This document shows, piece after piece, positions 25,292 to 35,406 of a stretch of DNA of 64,000 bases; position 1 is the stretch's first letter, and each line of letters starts with the position of its first letter. The notes under the pieces were generated by a model, which made no database searches, had not been told where the DNA came from, and was given only the letters and a program-made list of their open reading frames with translations. The translations under genes and the position numbers were made by a program. Source of the stretch: Scedosporium boydii (taxonomy: Eukaryota > Ascomycota > Sordariomycetes > Microascales > Microascaceae). The DNA is taken from NCBI GenBank assembly GCA_002221725.1, contig NJFT01000045.1, forward strand, positions 1 to 64,000, given 5' to 3'.

Positions 25292-26481
25292 TTAGGACGA
25301 GGTCCCCGATTGGAGAGCGAACCCTATAAAGACGACTTCAACGGCAGCAAATCTTGACGTGGGGAAACGATGTTAGCAACCCTGGGGTGTAAGTGATGCC
25401 GGCCAAGTACTCACGTTGCGGTGGCAGCAAAGATCTCTGCGCGCTTGGCCGAACTGAAGATGCTTAACAGAGCCGCGAATATAGAAGTAAATAGAACCGT
25501 GAATCCGATGCGCCCAGTGGTAGTCTGCAGGCTATTGAGAACGAAGATGGTCAAGACCGGCAGGGCCGACGCAACGACTACGACAATAGCGTTGCTTGCT
25601 TTCATCATTGCCCCGTCGTCGTACGAGACCATTCCCGATTCTTCATCGATTATGCGTTTCTTGATTCGTCTTCCAAGAAGTTTGTGGAAGACACCAGACA
25701 TAACAGCTCTTATGAAGGTCGTGAAGGGATCTGACTCGATACCGGGATCGGCGAGGCACACGTATCGCCTCAAGTCATCGTCGTTCCACATTAATTTTTC
25801 CGAACCTTCGAGGAATCCGTTTCCACCATCTGGTCTGAAGAGCCAGTCTTTCAAAGTCTTCAGCTGGGATTTGTGAGGTTTTGGTATTGCGGAAAGTTGG
25901 GACACTGGCGCAGTGGATGTAAGTGGCCTCGGTCAAGCACGGCTGGGACGCCGGGGGTGTGGACTCACTTTGGATCAGGAGTTCATCTTCCATGCATCAG
26001 TTTCAAACACTCCAAGAGATGCCTTCAAGGTAATATTGATGGTAAGCGGCTACTGAGAAGACAGGCACTTACTATATTCGGCCAACTTCGGCCGGATCAT
26101 GCACAGCAGCTCGGGCTGGGAGAGTTCTTGCAAATCCAGATCGGATATATAGCATTTCATCGCACAACCGGTCAAGTATTCTGAGGGATCGTGATGAGAG
26201 ATTCTCATATCTCGGAAAGACCGAGAAAAGCTGGGGTTTTCCCTGTAGTCGCTCTGTCGTCGCATTCTCAGGTACGCCTGAAGCTCCATCAACTCTGACT
26301 GGAGGGAGAGAAGCTGAGTGAAATCAAGCTCTTCGAATCTGTGGAAAATGGCCAAGTTTCTATCCCTCGACATAATTTCCACGAGGCGTTGATAGTCTCG
26401 GGGCTTATATGATCGCAGATTAGTTGTTGGGCTTCCAGAGCCTTGCGCTACCGGGCGCCCCTGAGAGCTTGTATCCGACAT
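25292..26481 (-). CDS. DUF6594 membrane protein (intact copy A)
   Basis: Four exons: 26481-26073, 25986-25969, 25904-25415 and 25352-25292; introns of 86, 64 and 62 nt with GTAAGT, GTGAGT and GTGAGT donors. The model gives 325 aa and restores the family core at both small junctions (KLAEYNELLIQ; AATATFAAVEVVFIGF). Exon 2 is only 18 nt. Residues 40-140 form the helical N-terminal part of DUF6594 (the FHRFEELDFTQLLSLQSEL motif). Two hydrophobic segments lie at about 247-268 and 275-294, followed by the typical SAKRAEIFAATA stretch. DUF6594 is a fungal family with no assigned biochemical role; the sequence indicates a helical cytosolic region anchored by a C-terminal membrane hairpin. It is divergently transcribed from the retropepsin-like gene at 26916, and a second DUF6594 gene sits next to another retropepsin gene at 60 kb. 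Confidence 0.88.
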
Positions 26482-26915
26482 CTTTTAAACTCTCTACAGC
26501 AGGTTTGATACATTCATAGGACGTTCAAGGGTGGAAGAAGCCCAACAGGCATGGCGTTGCTCTATCCCGTCCAAGTTTAGAGGGGATATAAAAAGGAAGT
26601 GTCTATCAGGCTCTAGAGGGGCTGTACTTCACCGCCATCAAATGTTATACCCACCCCGGACTCATGCAGCTCGCCTTACTTCTTATTCAGTGTATGCGGC
26701 TGACTGTGTGGTTGATTGGACAGATAGACATGAGAAGGCGGAGGCGGACCATAGCACCGAACCAGGGCTAGGAAGGGTTCCCGTGTAACTATGCAGCCTT
26801 GTCCTATCCCGGGGTTAAAGTGAAGGTATAAATAGACTCTGTATGGCCCTGCCTTCGTGATCGGACTTAAATCCTTTCTGTCTCTCACCCTTCCGTACCG
26901 AAGCCATCCCGTATA
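26482..26915. promoter_or_regulatory. Shared intergenic region of divergent pair A
   Basis: 434 nt separate the ATG of the DUF6594 gene (minus) from the ATG of the retropepsin-like gene (plus). Both promoters must lie here, so co-regulation is possible. No specific binding motif is claimed. Confidence 0.55.
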
Positions 26916-28620
26916 ATGCTTGAACTCGCATTCCTGGATCACCTAGCTCGGTTTGTTCCAGCGTTTCCGATTTTATTAAGACGCCCTTTTGTTAACATCG
27001 CCTGCTTTTTCTAGTTTTACTTTCTTTGTGGGAGTAACAGCGAGCTGCCCGTGCATTGTTCAGCTCGTTCTTGTCTTTTTTTCCTGGAATCCTACGTATC
27101 TGGATTCTCTCAATTCGATCATTTCTCTTCTAAGTGTTTCACTCTTCTCAATCGCCATCGCCATCATACTCGGAATCCATGTGGAAAGAACAGATCGGGC
27201 TAATGAAGCCATTGATCGGCTCATATCAGAGCAAACAGTGAGTGACGCCATTTTTGAGGAGTGCTCGAAAGTACTCTCGTCTCAATCATCCATGCCGAAG
27301 TCTGTCGCAAGTTGTCTTCGTCTCTGTTACAAGAAGAGGGACGAGATGGAAAAGGGACTCGTAGAATTCCGGGAAATTCTCTGCGTGCGCTGGATGAAGC
27401 TGGACTGGCCAGAGGGCTGCCGGACTGCGTTTCACGATTTCCTGCAATTAGGGCGAAAGGAAGCAATGATACATGCAAGCTCGAATTCCTTCAGAGATTC
27501 GGTTCTTCTTTTAAGGGACCTCACCGCAGAGTAAGTTGTTGTGTATTAGTAGGAAATGTCCCGTTCCCCCCCCCGGCCCCAAGTTTCGGAGGAATTGACA
27601 ATAGAATTAACGGCTTTTCTAGCCTGCGCAACGAGAGGCAGATCCTCCAGATGAGGTACGTTCGCGCAACCCCCCGGCCGAATCCTATGAGTCTAGTTGC
27701 CTTGATCCCAGGGAGTCCACAGTGGTCCTTCTACAGGGGCATTCCTGAGACGAGGCCGAGTTCAACGACCTCTAGGGTACCGGATGGCTAACAGACCCGG
27801 AACGCAGCTCTGCCATGAATCTCTTGATCCACGAGCAAGAAAACAGCTACGTACATGCTGGGGACGTCCCCGACAGTGACGACCCACAAACGGACAAGAA
27901 CTCAAGCGGAGAATCCGAAGCACGAAATCGCTTCCGCCCTCATGCCCGACAACGACTAGATGCCCACAGAGCCTACCGCGAAGTCTTGACCCTCACCAAG
28001 TTTGATTTCACCCGGGACGTGATCGTTATCATCGAGCTAGCCGGGTTCGTGGGGGCGGACAGGTTCGAATACGTCCCGCTCCGAAACAAAATCGACACGG
28101 GAAGCTCAGAAAACTTTATCAGTAGCGAGATCCTGACGACGCACAAAATGGATGATGAAAAGATCATCGAGCTTCCTCTCAGCGAACAGACTGAGCGGAC
28201 GTTGCAGATGGTAGAGGGCACGTTTACGCCCAAGCGAGAAGTCTATCTTCGATGGCATCGCCTTCATGATGCGAGGGAGCGCCGGACGAAGTTCCTTGTG
28301 GTGGATACTGATCAATTTGATCTCGTTCTTGGGGTGAAGGATTTCAAGCCTGAGCTTCCTTCGGCTCTGTGGGCATGGCGAGGACGGCAGTCAAAAGGTT
28401 TGACACAAAATGGAAAAGCATGAATAAGCGAGAGGCTAACTTTGTGATCGCAGAAGATAAAACGAAAACCAAGGAAAAGATTGAAAAGGCGGAACAGGAC
28501 GCATGGGACATGATTGAGAGACAAAGGGCGGAAGCGAAGGGTAGAGGATCGGGGAATACGTCGATTGGCGACGCTTCAAGCTCTGCGACGTCGAAACCCT
28601 CGAAGTCCAAGACGGCATGA
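26916..28620 (+). CDS. Membrane-anchored retropepsin-like protein (copy A)
   Basis: Five exons: 26916-26950, 27015-27530, 27623-27655, 27808-28397 and 28454-28620; introns of 64, 92, 152 and 56 nt. Branch-like CTAAC sites precede the acceptors of introns 3 and 4; donors of introns 1 and 4 (GTTTGT, GTTTGA) are weaker. All phases match, giving 446 aa. Two hydrophobic segments lie at about residues 12-32 and 40-60, followed by a helical charged region. Residues about 240-385 form a retropepsin-like aspartic protease fold with one catalytic motif, IDTGSSENF (Asp about 291), and the closing FDLVLGVKDF strand. The tail is Lys/Glu-rich coiled coil then Ser/Lys-rich. Retropepsins act as dimers, so this single-domain form would need to dimerise. 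No reverse transcriptase, integrase or gag-like sequence flanks it, so it reads as a host gene and not part of a retroelement. Confidence 0.78.
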
Positions 28621-29401
28621 GGAATGATAAAGGCGTTACACTAGTTAATATGACTTTTGCGGATCTGATTCGAAGCTTTTCTAACGCAGGATTCGGGACC
28701 GAGAGTGATACGGGTTGGTTTTTGTTGTATACACCGGGCAGGCAGTTAACTAGGAAGAATACGAGACGAAATGAGTAGTAGGATTCGATATCTTTTTTCG
28801 AGTCATTTGGTTGAAAACGGATAAAATTGCTGTCGCGTAAATCCGTCCTTGTAAGACGGTCATTGATTGTGCCTTGAGCTTCTAGCGAGGGCGATTGTCA
28901 TACCCGCGGATTCAAGGATGAGGCGGATCATCAGTCGCTCTCCCCGAGGTAGATCCTTGTCCGTATTCATCTTACATCTCAAGGGTGGGTGATTCTGGAA
29001 ACCAGGATGGAATTTTGTAGTCTCGGTCAATAGCCAGGGCGTCTGAGACACATCATGTACCTCGACCCTGTTGATCCTCGCTCTCGACGTCACTTCGCAT
29101 TCACCATCTTGAATATCGCACCCAGCTCCCCAAAAAATCCACTTTATTATTATATCTTTTGACCGGTACGGCAATGCTAACATATATATCTCGGGCCCTA
29201 AGCGCCATAAATCTAGGTCATCTGCACCAAGCAAAGCCCCAGACGCCGCCCTGTGCAATTCTTTTCTTGATCCTCGAAACGCCGCTTCATGCTATCAAGA
29301 ATCTCCCAAAGCCATGGAGGAATAATAAATCCAAAAAGAAAACAAATTATAAAAATAGCGCGGAATTATAAAGATGGGTGAGGGAAGTATAGTCAAACCC
29401 A
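28621..29401. other. Intergenic region
   Basis: 780 nt between convergent genes. A 132-codon frame on the minus strand (28860-29258) has no recognisable domain and no splice context; it was not accepted. The region presumably holds the two 3' untranslated regions. Confidence 0.5.
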
Positions 29402-31357
29402 TCACAGCTCATTCTTCCTCTTCTTCTTCGTCCTCCCCTCCCTACTCCTCAACGTCTTCAACCCCGTCTGATGCTCCGTATGCTGCTTGCTCAACTTCTT
29501 CTGCCTTACAAACAGCGAAGCCACCACACCCGCAGCCCCAAAAGCCACGTAGACGATATACATCATCTCCAGCGCATTCGCGTACGCGTCCCTAGCCACG
29601 GCCGCGTGCGCCGGATCCATATCGTCCACGAGGGCCACGCTCGCCGCCGCGTTCTGGCCCGAAAGGCGATTGGCCAGCTCGGGTCCCAGCTTGGCGAGGA
29701 GCTCTGGGTACTGCTTCTGCATTTCGTTGTTGAAGATGGCGCCGCCGATCACGATAGACATGGATCCCGCGATCTGTCTGATGAACGCAAACGTCGTGGT
29801 CGCCGACGCAATGTCGCGCGGGTCGACGCCGGCTTGGAAGGAGATGAGGGGGGATTGAAAGTTGGGTCCGACGCCGATGCCGGCAACGATTTGGTAAAGG
29901 ATCATCTTGGCGAGGGAGCTGTGGGCGTCGAGGTCGATGAAGAGGCCGAAGCCGAGCGTCATGATCACCATGCCGACCACGATGCCGATCTTGTAATTTC
30001 CTGTTGCCTTGATAATCATTCCGATGAAGCCAGACACCACAGACAGAGCGATGACGAAGGGGAGGAGGTAGACGCCTGATTTGAGAGACGATACTCCGAG
30101 AACACCCTGGAAGTAGAGTGGTAAAAAGTAGCTTCCCGATAGGAAAACGGTTGACTGGGTAAAGGCAACCAAGAGTGAGGCCGCGTTGTTGCGCCCGCGC
30201 AGGAGAGATAATGGTACGATTGGGTAGCGGGCCACTCTGTGTTCGATGAAAAGAAAGATGCCAACGGTGATTACACCAAATATGATAAGACATAGAACGG
30301 TCGCCGAGGTCCACGGGTGGCTGATGCCGCCAAATTCAAGGCCCAGCAAGAACATGATGGTGCCCCCAACGATGGTCAAGCTTCCCAGCCAGTCAATAGC
30401 AGCAAGGCCCTTGTTGATAGGTGTGCGCGGGTTGTGTAGCTTAAGGAAGAAGAAAAGAAGCGCCATGGCAACTCCCGAGACGGGCAGGTTGATGTAGAAG
30501 CACCACCTCCACGTCAACTTCGTTGTGAAGACGCCGCCAAGTACCGGGCCAATGGCTGAAGAAACGGCCCAGACCATGCCGATAATGCTAAAATAGAAGC
30601 CTCGCGACCGAATGGAGAACAAGTCGCTGATGGAGATATTGACAAGGGCTAGAATGCCGCCGCCACCAACACCTTGGACGGCACGAGAAGCAATGAGCAT
30701 GGCCATGTTGACGCTGACACCGCAGAGTAGAGAGCCGACGAAAAAGACAGCGGTAGCGACCAGAAGGATGGGCTTCCGACCCCAAATGTCCGAGACCTTT
30801 CCCCATATAGGCACAAACGCGCCGTTGGCGAGGATGAAGGCACTGCCAATCCAGGTGTAGCCTAGATTTGAGTTGAACTCGGCGGCAATCGTGGGTACGG
30901 CGGTAGTGATAATCGTAACATCGAGGGCGGCGAGGAAGAGCGCGCTGCATAAAGCTAACATGATAATGGTAGTTTCGAGCCGCGTGCGTTGCGCTTCGGG
31001 GGAGTCGCCATTTGCGACCGGCTGCTGCGATTCCGCATGGCCCCCATCTTGTCGGTTCTGCTTTTCGAGGTCCTGTACTTGAGCCTGCTGAAGTGAGGGT
31101 TGTGACTGGTCGACTTCACTCTCCGGAAGCAGCGACGGTCGTGAGGGCGAGTAATCGGCTATCACAGGCTTCTCGGAGAAGAGTCCGCCTGCTTCATCCT
31201 GCTTCCAACCGGCATTATCCACAGCTTCGATTTCGTCGTGGTCAGAACTGATGAGCGACTCGGAGCGAGATGGACGATCGGACCCGGAAGGTGAGCTGCG
31301 CCTATCGGCAGCCAGCTTGTCGTCGCCAGGTGGTCCCGAAGATATTCGATTGGCCAT
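29402..31357 (-). CDS. MFS drug:H+ antiporter, DHA2 (14-TM) family
   Basis: Single exon, 651 aa. The first about 125 residues are hydrophilic, rich in Ser, Glu and Gln. The membrane domain then starts with the DHA motif LDVTIITTAVPTIA, followed by MFS motif A (GKVSDIWGRKPILL), motif C (GPVLGGVF) and the WRWCFYINLP segment diagnostic of the 14-helix DHA2 group. The tail is basic (Lys/Arg-rich). Such proteins sit in the plasma or vacuolar membrane and export drugs, fungal toxins or basic compounds by proton antiport; substrate cannot be predicted from sequence. It is not embedded in a biosynthetic cluster here: neighbours are a retropepsin-like gene and a mannosyltransferase. The 2.4 kb upstream region is long enough for complex regulation. 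Confidence 0.95.
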   Translation of the reverse strand: MANRISSGPPGDDKLAADRRSSPSGSDRPSRSESLISSDHDEIEAVDNAGWKQDEAGGLFSEKPVIADYSPSRPSLLPESEVDQSQPSLQQAQVQDLEKQNRQDGGHAESQQPVANGDSPEAQRTRLETTIIMLALCSALFLAALDVTIITTAVPTIAAEFNSNLGYTWIGSAFILANGAFVPIWGKVSDIWGRKPILLVATAVFFVGSLLCGVSVNMAMLIASRAVQGVGGGGILALVNISISDLFSIRSRGFYFSIIGMVWAVSSAIGPVLGGVFTTKLTWRWCFYINLPVSGVAMALLFFFLKLHNPRTPINKGLAAIDWLGSLTIVGGTIMFLLGLEFGGISHPWTSATVLCLIIFGVITVGIFLFIEHRVARYPIVPLSLLRGRNNAASLLVAFTQSTVFLSGSYFLPLYFQGVLGVSSLKSGVYLLPFVIALSVVSGFIGMIIKATGNYKIGIVVGMVIMTLGFGLFIDLDAHSSLAKMILYQIVAGIGVGPNFQSPLISFQAGVDPRDIASATTTFAFIRQIAGSMSIVIGGAIFNNEMQKQYPELLAKLGPELANRLSGQNAAASVALVDDMDPAHAAVARDAYANALEMMYIVYVAFGAAGVVASLFVRQKKLSKQHTEHQTGLKTLRSREGRTKKKRKNEL

Positions 31358-33819
31358 TTTCTTGACACTGTAGTAGCTATGCGATATCGGTGCGAATGAG
31401 TACTACGACAGAAGCGTTGGCGCGAAGTTCGGTAGTCGGCGCTCTCCGTGATGGAATATCGCGACCCCGAAGATGTGTTCTAGAAGTAATCGATCCAAAA
31501 TGAAGGTGGATAGGGAGTGGACTGGAAGCAAAGAAGTCTCGATCCCAATCTTGAAAATGGTAGTTGCCTATACCTGGCAGTGGGCAGGTGTGGTGGAAAA
31601 GGATCTGACAGGAGTCTAGATATTTATACTTGGAAATGTTAGGGCATCGTGAATCACTTAGAACGGCACAGGTTGCCGAAATGGGTGGTCGAGTGTGAGT
31701 GCGAAGCAAGGGTTGTGACTAGCTTCAACAGTAGACCAGTGACAGTTAGATCACTCAGTCATGAAAGTTGTTGGAGTCAGAGCCAGTGAATGGAGAAGGC
31801 CAAAGAGCGAAGGAGCGACGGAGAAAGAGAATGAGGGTGTCGAATAGCAAAGATGAGTGGAGATGGAAGCTTGCTTTGCAGGAAGGGTATGATGGCAAAG
31901 ACTGTATGAAGTACGAAGTATGTGAGGTGATGGATGTATTTCAAAGCCTGTGAAGCGTGACCGACTTAGGAAGGCGTTGAACAAGTGCATGTGCCGAGTC
32001 AACATCATCGAGCCCACTGTTTCCTAGGCTAGAAGCTTCGAATTCGGCTTAGGGCCTCGGACCCAAATAGAGTAAGAGTGATATTGCCCTCAATGGTGCG
32101 GCAAGGGTAAAGGAGTAGCGTATTCGCATCGGAGAGCGGCCCCACTGGTCGAGTTTGGTTCCTCCCCCAGACTCATCGATGGGTGCAGAAGTTGGATTAC
32201 AAACTAACAGACTCCTTATGAGCCGGGCTGGATGGGACTAGATTGTTGGATATCGATATCGCCAGCGGTCCATAGATGACCCTGAATAGCGTTTGTATCT
32301 TCGTGCTGTTGAATTTTCCCTCCCTGTACTGCCCCCAACGAGTGCCATCCCTCTGACCGTATCCTTGAGGATCCTCACATCCTCAACCCGGGCTCTGGCT
32401 CCATTGTTCTAATGTTTCCCCAAATTTTCTTCTCCGAGCGGGGCGGTGGCGGGAGTGGGTCTGTGCCGAATTCCCGATCCAAGGTCCCAAGATTGTAACT
32501 GGACCAGAGAAAGAAAAGCTCCACACTTTTCTCGCGTTGCCCCCCCTGCAGATCATCACACGGAACTTTACCCGACCCGTAACCCAGGTTTCTGGCAGCC
32601 CATTTGTCGCTTGAGGGCGGTGGGTGACTGTGTTCGGGCAAGATCCGTGGAGATGGGTTCTCTGAGGACTTGGCTTCGTAAGAATCGTGAATTCTGAAGT
32701 AGAAAGTCAACGTTCTGCACCACTTGGCCGTCAGCCCCGGAACAGAGGTGCCGTATTCCGTCTTAGCGCTGTGAGGACCCGGCATCAGTACGAAGGTAAA
32801 TCGATCAATGATGGATCGCGACAGCATAAACGAAACCAAACTGGGACATATTACAATAGCGCAACCCTCCGCATCGAGGCGTAAGTTTAAACTTCTCACC
32901 AAGTTACACTCGGTCAGAAAGATGACTCCATTATCCAAACCCACAGGGTTAGTCGGTCCTGTAGTGGATGATATCGAGTCGAGCCAGGCGGATCCCTAAA
33001 TTTAGTGTATGCCGACGTGTAACGGTTGCATACCATGGACGCAGAGCTGATCGGTGAGTGATCGAAGATTGGATTTGGACCCCACGAGAAGCATTTTGCT
33101 TCTTCTCAGCTCCACAATTGCTTCCTTTTTCCTGCCTCGTGCCGCGATAATCCGCCTCCGAAGCGGTGAAGTTCACAGAGACAATGGGCTGTCAACCAGA
33201 AGTCTGGGTTCGGCCGAGACGGGGAGCGGAAAAGTCCGGGCACTGAGACCGAGAGACTGATCGAAAAATAAAATTGCCAAGCACTCAAGATCAGATGATG
33301 TTTCGAGATTGGATATTGGTTTGACAGTGGGCGTTGGAATTGTTCGAGAAAAAAGATCAGGCTGTTGCCTTCCCTGCCATTAAAGCGTCGTCATTGACAA
33401 TTGGAGCTGTTCCAATTGTCGCCTCGTTGCCAGGATGGAGTTGCTCTTTCCGCTTGCGGGTTGCACATAGCACATCGAGGCGCGGCTTCCACGACTTCGA
33501 GCGCTCCTTCCCAATGGGACTCCGAATGACAATAGAGCCTGGAGGTACTCCACGTCGAAAATAAGGAAAGAACCTCCCACTGAATGGGTCAGACATCAGC
33601 TATCGAGATACATCCAACTCAAAGTCTCACAAGAACGTCTCCTTCTCAAAACTCCCAATAATCACTTCCGAATCCGAACCCTTGAGTCCATTTAAGGCTA
33701 TTAATATACAGATCAATATATATAAACAAAGAACCACCAATCCACTATGCCCCTGAATGTATACCATCCCCGACCCATAACCGAACTCCAGAAGCCATCA
33801 ATATCAAGGTTCAGAAGTT
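31358..33819. other. 2.5-kb intergenic region upstream of the MFS gene
   Basis: Contains the MFS promoter, one TACGAAGTA copy (31912-31920) and an AT-rich stretch at about 33690-33730 near the 3' end of the mannosyltransferase gene. A 189-codon minus-strand frame at 32375-32944 lacks any recognisable domain and was not accepted. Confidence 0.5.
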
Positions 33820-35406
33820 CTACGACTCTTTCGCCTTCGAATCAAACACCGTATCCAATCTCTTCGCCTCCTCCACAGACTTTTCCAGAATCCGCCTTTC
33901 CTTCTCCGAAATCTCAAACAGCATTCCGCCCTTCATGCAACTAAAGTGAGGTCTCAAGCCCTTATCCCATGTCCCGTTAATCATCCAATGCGACGGAACA
34001 AGATACTCCCTATCCGCGTTGACCTTGTTCTTCAACAAGCTCCCATTGTACCACAGCAGGCCCTTCTCATCATCGTCAGGATGCGCAATGACGTACGAGC
34101 AAACCTGCGGATCCTTCACCGCCGCCGGACCCTCGCGTGTGCCCATCCACCCCGCGATACCACCGTAGTGCTTCTCGAATTCATAAGGACCCTCGGTTAG
34201 CTCGAGACCGAACCAGTACGACTCCTTGTCGCCGTACGTAACCTTGTACGTCACTTTCTCCCGCACATCCTTCGAGTTTTGCCATCCCGCGTGAAGCATG
34301 CCCATCAGGACGTCGAGGCGGCCCTTATTCACCACGACGATGCCCGAGTCAGCTTCCTCGGCGTAGTTCTCCGTCCAGGAGAGCGACTTGCCGACTTCCT
34401 CGCTCGGGTGGACCACTTGCTCGCGCCACCACGCGTGCCGCGACATGTACCGCTCTTTGTCGATGAGTCGATCGTGGAACATGAGCGCGCCTTTTCGTTT
34501 GTATCCCTTCTGCCGGAAGATGGCCTCAGGTTTCTGCACGAAGACGGTATCTGCGTCCGTGAGGATGACTTCTCCAAACCGGCTCGCCAGAAGCGCGAAA
34601 GGCTTGATGGCCCACCCGCCCGTGCCCAGAGCCAGTGTCGAATCGTCAAAGACGGATAGGATGTTGAGAAAGGACACGTCATCATTCGGAAACAACTCCT
34701 TGACGAGGTCTCGCTCCTCGGGCCCTAGGTCCTCGTCTCCGGCGTAGGCTAACTCGATGGGAAGAGATGATTTGTGAACGCGTGTGACTGAGGCCACGAG
34801 CTGGCATGCCATGCGGAGATTTTTCTTGCCAACAGGGACGACGATGCCTCGACTGCCACGTTTCTTGCCGTCGGTGATGTAGCTCTCCCGGAGACTTCTG
34901 AAGGGAGTTGGAGATCCGTTTGGCGGGTTTGAGAGGTAAGGGAACGTTGCGGTTATAGCTTTCTCGGCCGCCTCTTCAATCCGGATCTTCTCGTCGCTCG
35001 CGGGGAGCGAGTCAGCGATTTCGATCCATTTCCGTATGGCGACGGCTCGCTGACCTCTCTCACCAAAGTGCTGGTCGAATGGTTCTTTTAACTTGTATAA
35101 GTCGAAGTACATGGCCGTATGCTCGATCGTTTCAACCAAGGTAGGCAGAGTCTTGTCTACTCGTATCGCCGCCGTTCGATCATCGTCATGTGGATGCTGA
35201 GGAGATAGAGTTGGCGCTAAGGTGGGCGTGAGAGTGGGACAGCTCAGTTGGCTGAAGGAGACGGCCGAGGCTTCGTCGGACGAGTATATGCGCCGGCCGG
35301 TGAGTATGGTCAGGAGAATGGCGGCGAAGACGAGGATGAGGATGAGGATGCTGGGCCGCCGCGTCCTTGTTGATACTTGTAAAGGCCAGTGGCCTAAGGC
35401 CCCCAT
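33820..35406 (-). CDS. Alpha-1,3-mannosyltransferase, Mnn1/GT71 family
   Basis: Single exon, 528 aa. A short cytosolic N-terminus is followed by a signal anchor at about residues 19-37, then a Pro/Thr/Ser-rich stem, giving the type II topology of Golgi glycosyltransferases. The catalytic domain begins near residue 185 (RGIVVPVGKKNLRMACQLV) and contains a GGWAIKPFALL segment and the metal/nucleotide-sugar DxD motif in VILTDADTVFVQKP (Asp about 284 and 286), as in the MNN1-type family. Expected role: transfer of mannose from GDP-mannose to terminal positions of N- or O-linked glycans in the Golgi, shaping cell-wall mannoproteins. The length is normal for filamentous fungal members. Confidence 0.92.
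   Translation of the reverse strand: MGALGHWPLQVSTRTRRPSILILILVFAAILLTILTGRRIYSSDEASAVSFSQLSCPTLTPTLAPTLSPQHPHDDDRTAAIRVDKTLPTLVETIEHTAMYFDLYKLKEPFDQHFGERGQRAVAIRKWIEIADSLPASDEKIRIEEAAEKAITATFPYLSNPPNGSPTPFRSLRESYITDGKKRGSRGIVVPVGKKNLRMACQLVASVTRVHKSSLPIELAYAGDEDLGPEERDLVKELFPNDDVSFLNILSVFDDSTLALGTGGWAIKPFALLASRFGEVILTDADTVFVQKPEAIFRQKGYKRKGALMFHDRLIDKERYMSRHAWWREQVVHPSEEVGKSLSWTENYAEEADSGIVVVNKGRLDVLMGMLHAGWQNSKDVREKVTYKVTYGDKESYWFGLELTEGPYEFEKHYGGIAGWMGTREGPAAVKDPQVCSYVIAHPDDDEKGLLWYNGSLLKNKVNADREYLVPSHWMINGTWDKGLRPHFSCMKGGMLFEISEKERRILEKSVEEAKRLDTVFDSKAKES

Noticed and set aside
26916..28620. Retropepsin-like gene as part of an LTR retrotransposon
   Set aside because: No reverse transcriptase, RNase H, integrase, primer-binding site or long terminal repeats nearby, and the gene has four spliceosomal introns, so it behaves as a host gene.
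28860..29258. 132-codon minus-strand frame between the retropepsin-like and MFS genes
   Set aside because: No domain or partner exon found; lies where two 3' untranslated regions must end.
32375..32944. 189-codon minus-strand frame upstream of the MFS gene
   Set aside because: No recognisable domain, no flanking splice context and average composition; probably chance in a 2.5-kb intergenic region.
29402..35406. Secondary-metabolite cluster around the MFS transporter
   Set aside because: No PKS, NRPS, terpene synthase or P450 gene is near; the neighbour is a Golgi mannosyltransferase.
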